Positions 55,358-62,497 of a stretch of 64,000 bases of DNA are shown here, piece by piece. The translations under genes were made by a program, and so were the position numbers. Every line of letters starts with the position of its first letter. Within the stretch, counting starts at the first letter, position 1. The notes under the pieces are model-generated. The model saw nothing but the letters and a program-made list of their open reading frames with translations. It was not told where the DNA came from and did no database searches. The stretch is from M0027 sp021713415 (lineage in GTDB: Bacteria > Pseudomonadota > Gammaproteobacteria > Francisellales > Francisellaceae), in the NCBI GenBank assembly GCA_021713415.1, contig JAKJJQ010000012.1:1-64000 (forward strand). Reading direction: 5' to 3'.

Positions 55358-56315
55358 ACAGATAGTTAACAGACTATTATGTCAAAAAAATAGACATCAT
55401 TTTAGTCTCAATACAAAAACGCTTTTTAATGCGTTAAAAATATTAACGCTATCTATTGGCGCTATATTTTTATTAAGCGGTTGTAGCAGTCTTATTAGTT
55501 GGCACCCCAAAGGAGCCATTGCAGCAGAAGAAAAAGAACTTTTCATTATTGCTACGTTATTAATGCTAATAGTTGTTATTCCTGTGATAGTGCTTACCCT
55601 ATTAATTGCATGGCGCTATCGAGCATCTAATAAAAAAGCTACTTACAAACCAAAATGGGCGCATAGCACTATATTAGAAGTTGTTTGGTGGACGATACCC
55701 TGCATCATTATTATCATTTTGGCTGTTATTACTTGGGTTACAACGCATAAGCTTGATCCATATCGCACCTTAGTTACAAAAGATAAAGAGAAGCCATTGG
55801 TTATTCAAGTGATATCGCTTGACTGGAAATGGTTATTTATTTATCCAGAGCAAAATATTGCTACCGTTAACTATCTTCAAATACCAACCAATCGCCAAGT
55901 TGCATTTAGAATTACAGCTGATGCACCAATGAGCTCATTTATTATTCCACAGCTTGGTGGACAAATTTATGCAATGGCTGGCATGCAAACTCAATTACAT
56001 TTAATTGCTGATCATCCTGGAGTTTATCGCGGGTTTAACGCAAATTATACTGGTAAAGGATTTGCTGGTATGCACTTTAATGCAAAAGCCACTTCAGAGT
56101 CACAATTTAATCAGTGGATAAGTCAAGTTAAACACTCTGGCAATACATTAACTGAAAAGAAATACATGCAGTTGGTTAACCCAACGATTAATGCCCCAAT
56201 TCAATATTACTCTTCTGTTTCACCAAATCTTTATCATGAGATATTAATGAAATTTATGATGCCGTCTAGTCGCTTGATTGAACAGCACCCTAAAAAAGAA
56301 GAAATCAAATTTTAA
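55350..56315 (+). CDS. cyoA: Cytochrome bo3 ubiquinol oxidase subunit II
   Basis: Lipoprotein subunit of the terminal quinol oxidase, 321 residues. The lipobox is LLSGC (C45), after an unusually long N-region. Two membrane helices follow, then the periplasmic cupredoxin-like domain without CuA ligands, as expected for a quinol oxidase. WKWLFIYPEQNIATVNYLQIP and GKGFAGMHF are typical. It starts the operon cyoABCDE. AAGGAG lies 12 bases before the ATG. Confidence 0.95.
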   Translation: MIKQIVNRLLCQKNRHHFSLNTKTLFNALKILTLSIGAIFLLSGCSSLISWHPKGAIAAEEKELFIIATLLMLIVVIPVIVLTLLIAWRYRASNKKATYKPKWAHSTILEVVWWTIPCIIIIILAVITWVTTHKLDPYRTLVTKDKEKPLVIQVISLDWKWLFIYPEQNIATVNYLQIPTNRQVAFRITADAPMSSFIIPQLGGQIYAMAGMQTQLHLIADHPGVYRGFNANYTGKGFAGMHFNAKATSESQFNQWISQVKHSGNTLTEKKYMQLVNPTINAPIQYYSSVSPNLYHEILMKFMMPSSRLIEQHPKKEEIKF

Positions 56316-56343
56316 ATAATGGAATAAAGCGTAGGAAACTAAC

Positions 56344-58416
56344 ATGCTTGAGAAATTTATTTTTGGAAAACTAAGCTGGGACTCCCTTGAGTTTATGCAT
56401 GAAACACCCGTGTTGCTTGCATTTATCTTAACAGTTGTTGTTGGAGTTTTAGTCCTTGGATCAATCACATATTTTAAAAAATGGAAATGGTTATGGACTG
56501 AATGGCTTTGTACCGTCGATCACAAAAAAATCGGCATCATGTACATTATTGCGGCACTAATAATGCTTTTTAGAGGCTTTACCGATGCTGCTATGATGAG
56601 ATCACAGCAAGCCTTATCCAATGGTGATAACTATGGCTACTTAAGTGCTCAACACTTTGATCAAATCTTCTCTGCTCACGGCGTTATTATGATCTTCTTT
56701 ATGGCAATGCCTTTAATGTTTGGTTTGATTAACTTAGTTGTTCCTTTACAAATTGGCGCACGCGATGTTGCATTTCCATTCCTAAACTCATTAAGTTTCT
56801 GGTTGTTTGCAATGGGTGCCGTCCTAGTTAATATTTCACTATTTGTTGGTGAATTTGCGCACACTGGTTGGTTAGCATACCCACCTTTTTCTGAACTACA
56901 ATACAGTCCGGGGGTTGGCGTTGACTACTATCTCTGGTCGTTACAGATATCGGGGGTAGGAACACTTCTCTCCGGTATTAACTTCTTTGTCACAATCATT
57001 AAAATGCGCTGCCCAGGTATGTCTTTAATGAAAATGCCTATTTTCACTTGGACAGCTTTATGTAGTATGATTCTTGTAATTGCTGCCTTCCCTATTCTTA
57101 CAGCAACACTAGGTCTTTTATATTTAGACCGTTTTATGGGCATGCACTTCTTTACCAATGGTTTTGGTGGCAACATGATGATGTATGTCAACTTAATCTG
57201 GGCTTGGGGGCATCCTGAGGTTTATATCTTAGTATTACCTGCATTCGGTGTTTTCTCAGAAGTTGTTGCAACTTTCGCTCAAAAAAGATTATTTGGTTAT
57301 GCCACAATGGTATGGGCAACTTTTGCGATTACTTTTTTATCATTTGCTGTCTGGTTACACCATTTCTTTACTATGGGTTCTGGCGCAAACGTCAATGCCT
57401 TTTTCGGGATTGCAACGATGGTTATCGCCATTCCAACTGGTGTTAAAATCTTTAACTGGATGTTTACCATGTATCGTGGTCGTATTTTATTTACTTCCCC
57501 AATGTTATGGTCAATTGGATTTTTAATTACATTTACTATTGGTGGTATGACTGGTGTTTTATTAGCTGTACCAGGCGTTGATTTTGTTTTACACAATAGT
57601 CTTTTCTTAATTGCTCACTTCCATAATACAATTATTGGTGGTGTTGCATTTGGCTTCTTTGCTGGTTTAACTTTCTGGTTCCCGAAAGCATTTGGCTTTA
57701 GATTACATGAAGGTTGGGGTAAAGCAGCATTTTGGTTCTGGTTTATCGGTTTCTTTGTTGCATTTATGCCACTTTATGTCTTAGGCGGTATGGGCATGAC
57801 TCGTCGTTTATATCACTATGATAACCCAGTATGGCATTCTCTATTAATTGTCGCAGCTTGCGGTGCCTTCTTAGTTGCTTGTGGTATCTTTTGTCAGTTT
57901 GCACAAATTATCTTAAGTTTCAAAAACCGTGAAAAATTAGCCGATGAAACAGGTGACCCTTGGAATGGTAGAACACTTGAATGGTCATTACCATCCCCAG
58001 CACCATTTTATAACTTTGCTCATTTACCAACAGTTGACAGCCGTGATATGTTCTGGGAAATGAAAGAGCGTGGTGCCGCATATCCACAAAATACAAAGCC
58101 ATATGAAGACATTCACATGCCAAAAGATACACCATTAGGTTTTATTATCTCTGCTTTTGCTGCAGTCTTTGGTTTTGCTATGATCTGGCATATTTACTGG
58201 CTTGCTATTGCAGGGTTTGTCTGCATGTTCTTAAGTATTATGTGCCGTTCATTCAACTACAATCAGGACTATTATGTAAAAGCATCTGAAGTCGAACGTA
58301 TTGAACGTGAAAATGCACAAAAACGAGCTAATGCAAAATATAAATATCATGGTTTAAATGTTGAAAATAAACCTGATTCTGAGATTCATTTGCCACTTGA
58401 TGGAGCAACCTTATGA
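56344..58416 (+). CDS. cyoB: Cytochrome bo3 ubiquinol oxidase subunit I
   Basis: Catalytic haem-copper subunit of 690 residues with about 14-15 membrane helices. Haem and copper ligands are visible: SAHGVIMIFFM (low-spin haem His, H112), WAWGHPEVYILVLP (CuB His and cross-linked Tyr), WLHHFFTMG (CuB His pair) and LIAHFHNT (haem o3 and haem b His). It reduces oxygen to water and pumps protons. It is about 27 residues longer than E. coli CyoB, mainly at the C-terminus. It overlaps cyoC by 4 bases. Confidence 0.97.
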   Translation: MLEKFIFGKLSWDSLEFMHETPVLLAFILTVVVGVLVLGSITYFKKWKWLWTEWLCTVDHKKIGIMYIIAALIMLFRGFTDAAMMRSQQALSNGDNYGYLSAQHFDQIFSAHGVIMIFFMAMPLMFGLINLVVPLQIGARDVAFPFLNSLSFWLFAMGAVLVNISLFVGEFAHTGWLAYPPFSELQYSPGVGVDYYLWSLQISGVGTLLSGINFFVTIIKMRCPGMSLMKMPIFTWTALCSMILVIAAFPILTATLGLLYLDRFMGMHFFTNGFGGNMMMYVNLIWAWGHPEVYILVLPAFGVFSEVVATFAQKRLFGYATMVWATFAITFLSFAVWLHHFFTMGSGANVNAFFGIATMVIAIPTGVKIFNWMFTMYRGRILFTSPMLWSIGFLITFTIGGMTGVLLAVPGVDFVLHNSLFLIAHFHNTIIGGVAFGFFAGLTFWFPKAFGFRLHEGWGKAAFWFWFIGFFVAFMPLYVLGGMGMTRRLYHYDNPVWHSLLIVAACGAFLVACGIFCQFAQIILSFKNREKLADETGDPWNGRTLEWSLPSPAPFYNFAHLPTVDSRDMFWEMKERGAAYPQNTKPYEDIHMPKDTPLGFIISAFAAVFGFAMIWHIYWLAIAGFVCMFLSIMCRSFNYNQDYYVKASEVERIERENAQKRANAKYKYHGLNVENKPDSEIHLPLDGATL

Positions 58417-59024
58417 GCACAGCAACAATGACACATGATGGTCATATTGATCATCACGAACACCACGACACCGGAGGCAATACTGTTTTTGGCTTCTGGA
58501 TCTACATTATGAGTGACTGTATTTTATTCTCCTCACTTTTTGCAACGTTTGTTGTAATGAGACATAATACATTTGGCGGTCCAACAGCTGCTGATTTAGT
58601 CAGTATTCCTTATGTATTCGTTGAAACGATATTACTTTTATGTAGTAGCTTTACTTATGGCCTTGCCATGCTAAGCCGTTATAAAGGTAATAAAGCAACT
58701 GTACTTAAATGGTTACTATTAACTTTTATCTTAGGTGCTTCATTTATCGCAATGGAACTTTATGAGTTTTATCACCTAGTTCTTGAGGGTAATGGTTGGT
58801 ATCGCAGTGGCTTTTTATCATCATTTTTCACCCTAGTTGGGACACATGGACTTCACGTAACCATTGGTTTGATTTGGATGGTTGTTTTAATGATTCAAGT
58901 TTCAATCCATGGTGTTAATAACCAAACAACAACTAAATTAAGCTGCCTTGGCTTATTCTGGCACTTTTTAGACATTGTTTGGATTTTCGTCTTTACCATC
59001 GTTTACTTAATGGGAGCTATCTAA
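58413..59024 (+). CDS. cyoC: Cytochrome bo3 ubiquinol oxidase subunit III
   Basis: Membrane subunit of 203 residues with five helices. A His-rich N-terminus (HDGHIDHHEHHDTGG) precedes FGFWIYIMSDCILFSSLFATF, and GTHGLHVTIGLIWM and FWHFLDIVWIFVF are typical of subunit III. It overlaps cyoB by 4 bases and ends one base before cyoD. Confidence 0.96.
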   Translation: MSTATMTHDGHIDHHEHHDTGGNTVFGFWIYIMSDCILFSSLFATFVVMRHNTFGGPTAADLVSIPYVFVETILLLCSSFTYGLAMLSRYKGNKATVLKWLLLTFILGASFIAMELYEFYHLVLEGNGWYRSGFLSSFFTLVGTHGLHVTIGLIWMVVLMIQVSIHGVNNQTTTKLSCLGLFWHFLDIVWIFVFTIVYLMGAI

Positions 59025-59025
59025 T

Positions 59026-59361
59026 ATGTCACATCATCAACATATTGATCATGGAACTGGTAGCGATCATGGCACCTATACTTCATATATAGTTGGCTTT
59101 ATCCTATCGATTGTTTTCACGCTTTTATCATTTGGCGCAGTAAGCTATCATTTACTAAGCAATACTGGCCTTTATATAGCAATTACTGTGTTTGCTTTAG
59201 CACAGCTTTATGTACAAGTTGTCTTTTTCTTACATTTAAACACCAAATCCGAATCCAGGTGGAATCTTGTTGCATTCTTCTTTAGTCTTGTCGTTGTCTT
59301 AATCTTAGTCTTCGGCTCAATTTGGATTATGGTTAATCTAAACTATAATATGATGCACTAG
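59026..59361 (+). CDS. cyoD: Cytochrome bo3 ubiquinol oxidase subunit IV
   Basis: Small membrane subunit of 111 residues with three helices. The pattern YIVGFILSIVFTLLSFGAVSY, QLYVQVVFFLHLNTKSESRW and a third helix is typical of CyoD, which helps assemble the copper site. The start follows cyoC after one base. Confidence 0.95.
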   Translation: MSHHQHIDHGTGSDHGTYTSYIVGFILSIVFTLLSFGAVSYHLLSNTGLYIAITVFALAQLYVQVVFFLHLNTKSESRWNLVAFFFSLVVVLILVFGSIWIMVNLNYNMMH

Positions 59362-59368
59362 AATAATT

Positions 59369-60217
59369 ATGAAACAATATGTCTCTCTTGCCAAACCTGG
59401 CATTATCATGGGTAATGTAATTACCGTATCTGGCGGTTACTTCTTAGGTATTGCCGGTAATTTCAGCTTTTTAACCCTACTTGCGACTTTAATTGGCATG
59501 TCATTAGTAATGGCTTGTGGTTGCGTTTTAAATAACCATATTGATCGTGATATTGATAAGTTAATGGAACGCACTAAAAACCGCCCTTCTGCAAAAGATT
59601 TAGTTTCTAATAAAGTTGCAATTATATATGCAATTATTCTTGGCATTTGTGGACTTGGAATCTTATATCTTCTAACCAACACATTGACAACACTAGTTGC
59701 CTTTTTAGGTCTTGTCTTTTATGTTGGTTTTTATACGCTATTATTTAAACGTGCTTCTATTTATGGCACAATCGTCGGTGGTATTGCAGGCGCAGTCCCA
59801 CCAGTTGTTGGTTTTACAGCAGCTACCAATGAATTAAACTTTGGTGCATTGTCATTATTTTTAATTTTATTTTTATGGCAAATCCCTCACTCATTTGCTA
59901 TTGCAATCTATCGATTCAATGATTATGCCAATGCTTCTATTCCAGTATTGCCTGTTATTAAAGGTATTTCTTATACAAAAACTAATATGCTGATTTATAT
60001 TTTAATCTTTTTATTTGCAGCAATTATGCCTAGCATATTAGGTTATACTGGAGTTATTTATTTTGTTGTGGCATTACTATTAAGCTTGGGATGGTTAATC
60101 CTTGGCTTAAAAGGTATTAACTCTGATGATGACCGCATCTGGGCACGCAAAATGTTTTTATTTTCAATTATTGTCATCACGCTTTTAAGCATTATGATGA
60201 TGCTGCCATTGTATTAA
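59369..60217 (+). CDS. cyoE: Protohaem IX farnesyltransferase
   Basis: UbiA-type prenyltransferase of 282 residues that makes haem o for the oxidase. The two metal/diphosphate motifs are NNHIDRDIDKLMERTKNRP and a later FNDYANASIPVLPV. About nine membrane segments are visible. It is the last cyo gene, seven bases after cyoD. No terminator is obvious before the convergent ORF at 60237. Confidence 0.96.
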   Translation: MKQYVSLAKPGIIMGNVITVSGGYFLGIAGNFSFLTLLATLIGMSLVMACGCVLNNHIDRDIDKLMERTKNRPSAKDLVSNKVAIIYAIILGICGLGILYLLTNTLTTLVAFLGLVFYVGFYTLLFKRASIYGTIVGGIAGAVPPVVGFTAATNELNFGALSLFLILFLWQIPHSFAIAIYRFNDYANASIPVLPVIKGISYTKTNMLIYILIFLFAAIMPSILGYTGVIYFVVALLLSLGWLILGLKGINSDDDRIWARKMFLFSIIVITLLSIMMMLPLY

Positions 60218-60236
60218 CTTCTAATAACTAAATGCT

Positions 60237-60464
60237 TTATAATATCGTACAACTTGAACTATCCTTTTTCTTTATTTTAACTTTGTCTTCTGTTGAAGCC
60301 ACTTTAACTTTAAATACAAAAATCGGCTGTTCTTTAGCTTTTACTTTTAAGTTATCAAGTTGTTCCTGTATATCTCTAACATCACCTGAAGACTCTAAAA
60401 TTGTTTTACATTCTTCTGGAAAATTTAATAATTTTTGAACATTAGCTTTAGAGTCTTCTAGCAA
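60237..60464 (-). CDS. Short ORF ending in a polybasic CaaX box, probably part of a broken gene
   Basis: The 75-residue frame ends in KVKIKKKDSSSCTIL. CTIL is a CaaX box with Leu last, the form geranylgeranylated in eukaryotes, and the preceding Lys cluster is like the membrane-targeting tail of Ras/Rho proteins. Some intracellular bacteria use host prenylation this way to place effectors on membranes. The frame starts at a TTG (60464), overlaps the upstream frame by 17 bases and can be read further upstream without a start, so it is probably the 3' part of the gene at 60448-60852 after a frameshift. No other domain is recognised. Confidence 0.5.
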   Translation of the reverse strand: MLEDSKANVQKLLNFPEECKTILESSGDVRDIQEQLDNLKVKAKEQPIFVFKVKVASTEDKVKIKKKDSSSCTIL

Positions 60465-60852
60465 TCCCTGTTTTATCAGCTTGTTGATGTTTAACTTTAA
60501 ACTCCTCTAGCTCATCAGGTCTAGTTCTAGTTAACATTTTTTGCTGCTCAATAACAAACGGCCTACCTTTAGCCAGCGCATCATTAATTACATCAAGAGT
60601 TGCTTCTACACCCATATCGTTAGTAAAAATATTTCCAGTACCTAGTACATCTTCTGTTTTAATAACTACTTTATTATTATGTTTTAATAAAAAGCCTTTT
60701 ATTTTAGCTATTTCTTGATCATTCAGTGGGTCTTTAGATCCTCGATTAATAATCATAAAATCTGGGTTATATTGAGCAGTTTCTGGATATTGCTGCAATA
60801 AGGCTCTTTGCTGTGCTTTATACTTAATTTTAAATTTATTTACTTCATTCAA
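60448..60852 (-). CDS. Unknown ORF, probably 5' part of the broken CaaX-protein gene
   Basis: The 134-residue frame (helical, Lys/Glu/Gln-rich) ends in TGIARRL by a stop just inside the next frame. Its only start is TTG at 60852; there is no ATG between the upstream stop and that point and no ribosome site, so the true start may also be lost. A +1 shift between about 60455 and 60500 would join it to the CaaX frame and give one protein of about 205 residues. It is either a decaying gene or needs an unusual start and frameshift. Confidence 0.45.
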   Translation of the reverse strand: MNEVNKFKIKYKAQQRALLQQYPETAQYNPDFMIINRGSKDPLNDQEIAKIKGFLLKHNNKVVIKTEDVLGTGNIFTNDMGVEATLDVINDALAKGRPFVIEQQKMLTRTRPDELEEFKVKHQQADKTGIARRL

Positions 60853-61112
60853 GTCATTTGAAAATAAATAATAACTTTAAATTGAATAATGACTCCAATA
60901 AAATAGTGATAAAATTATATAAATTATTTTGGAATTTTTTTATCAGACGCAAATTAGATACTTTTGGCTCTAATAACAAATTTAACTTGCTTGCTAGATA
61001 AATTAGCTATCCTATATTATTGACATTGACTGATCTTAAATTATTTGATTAAATGACGCATTGCTTTATATCTTTAATCTTATTTATCCAAATAAATTTA
61101 GGGGTTGTATAT

Positions 61113-62489
61113 ATGAATTATTTTAAAAGCAGAGTAGCTGCTTATAGTTATCTAATTAAATTATTGTTGGAGTATCAATCTAGAAAACCTACTTGTAATT
61201 TAAATCAAGCCGCTATTAATCATTTTGTAGGTAATCTATTTATAGCACTAGAAAATCATGAACAAGATATTAATAAATACTTAAAACCACTTAAATTGGT
61301 TATTAATGAAACACTTTCTAAAGATCCAAAAAGTGCTAAATCTCTTAGTGAGATTATTAATGCTATAGACATTATCAACAACTCAAAATTTGATCAAACC
61401 CCTCAAGAAATGTGGGAGAATGAGATTGGACGACAGTTTGAATCATTAATTGCTATTGAATTATTATTAAAACCTACTAAAAAAATGATGCAACGTGTTT
61501 CTGAAGTTTCTAGCGCTATTATAAAAAATCTAAACACTGATGATAATAATGAACATTCAGACAGAATTAATCTATTTTTAATATCATTAGAAGAAAATTT
61601 TAGCCCCATTGCATTAGGTGCATTTAAAAAAATACCAAGACTTGATAAAGTAATAGAAATTTTAAACAATAATGACTCTGATCAATTATCAGAAATTATT
61701 CATATACACTTTAAATTTGCTCAAGTTCTATATAGAAGCTTATCTATTTATAATTTAAATAATGAGTTAGTTGATCATGCCTCAAAAAAATATTTACCTG
61801 ATGATATAATTTACCCAAGCTCATTATTTGAACAATCACCTAACCGTGGAAGGTTCGGCTGTTTAGATACTAATAAAAAAACAGACCAATTAGGCATTAT
61901 GTTAGAGTGCCAAACTAAAGGTGTCATACCCAAGCGTACTGATAACAAATGGATTCCAGATTGTATTGCTCAACAACCACAACTAGATAAAAAACATAAT
62001 GATTATTGGATTGTACGTGACATGATAGAAAATGATACGCCTTATGTAGCAGGATATTCTGGCATGACATCGTTACTAATTCCCCAAATGATGGAACTAT
62101 GTGCTATTGATGACCAATCAAAAATAAGAGATTATTTAAATGCAGTAATTGGTTATATTTGTGGTGGTGGATTTCATTCAATTCATGAAGTATTAGGGCC
62201 GTGTGCTAAATTTTTAAGTCTAATACCCGGCTATCAAGTTGCTGATCCTGGAGTTACAAAATCCCTACCTCCAAACTATAATCAATACTTTACACTTATT
62301 CAACGTTATGATCAGGATCCAGAACTTAAAGACTGTTTTGCTCAAGTTAAAATAAAATTTATTGAGTACTTGTTCAGCGTTGACTGGACTAAACATTTAA
62401 TACCAGATAATAGTCAAAGCTCACTATTGTTTTATGATCAAGATGATGTTAGAAAAGGCCAAAAAACTATAAATTTAAAAGCTATTTAA
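61113..62489 (+). CDS. Unknown effector-like protein, 458 aa
   Basis: I do not recognise this gene. The frame opens at 61053, but GGGGTTG lies five bases before the ATG at 61113, which is chosen. The 458-residue product has a helical N-terminal half with no signal peptide. The C-terminal half has a run of ordered, Gly/His-containing motifs: TPYVAGYSGMTSLLIPQMM (about 317-335) and YICGGGFHSIHEVLGPC (about 355-371), which look like an active or binding site. I have a weak impression of similar motifs in Legionella-type effectors but cannot name them. It is convergent with the Cys-rich gene, 8 bases apart. Confidence 0.65.
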   Translation: MNYFKSRVAAYSYLIKLLLEYQSRKPTCNLNQAAINHFVGNLFIALENHEQDINKYLKPLKLVINETLSKDPKSAKSLSEIINAIDIINNSKFDQTPQEMWENEIGRQFESLIAIELLLKPTKKMMQRVSEVSSAIIKNLNTDDNNEHSDRINLFLISLEENFSPIALGAFKKIPRLDKVIEILNNNDSDQLSEIIHIHFKFAQVLYRSLSIYNLNNELVDHASKKYLPDDIIYPSSLFEQSPNRGRFGCLDTNKKTDQLGIMLECQTKGVIPKRTDNKWIPDCIAQQPQLDKKHNDYWIVRDMIENDTPYVAGYSGMTSLLIPQMMELCAIDDQSKIRDYLNAVIGYICGGGFHSIHEVLGPCAKFLSLIPGYQVADPGVTKSLPPNYNQYFTLIQRYDQDPELKDCFAQVKIKFIEYLFSVDWTKHLIPDNSQSSLLFYDQDDVRKGQKTINLKAI

Positions 62490-62497
62490 GAATAGCT

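Noticed and set aside
57248..57596. Frames on both strands inside cyoB
   Set aside because: cyoB is fully conserved here; these are shadows of its membrane-helix codons.
61053..61112. Upstream ATG (61053) of the 458-aa protein, giving a hydrophobic N-terminus like a signal peptide
   Set aside because: There is no ribosome site before 61053, while GGGGTTG sits five bases before the ATG at 61113; the apparent signal peptide is probably translated leader DNA.
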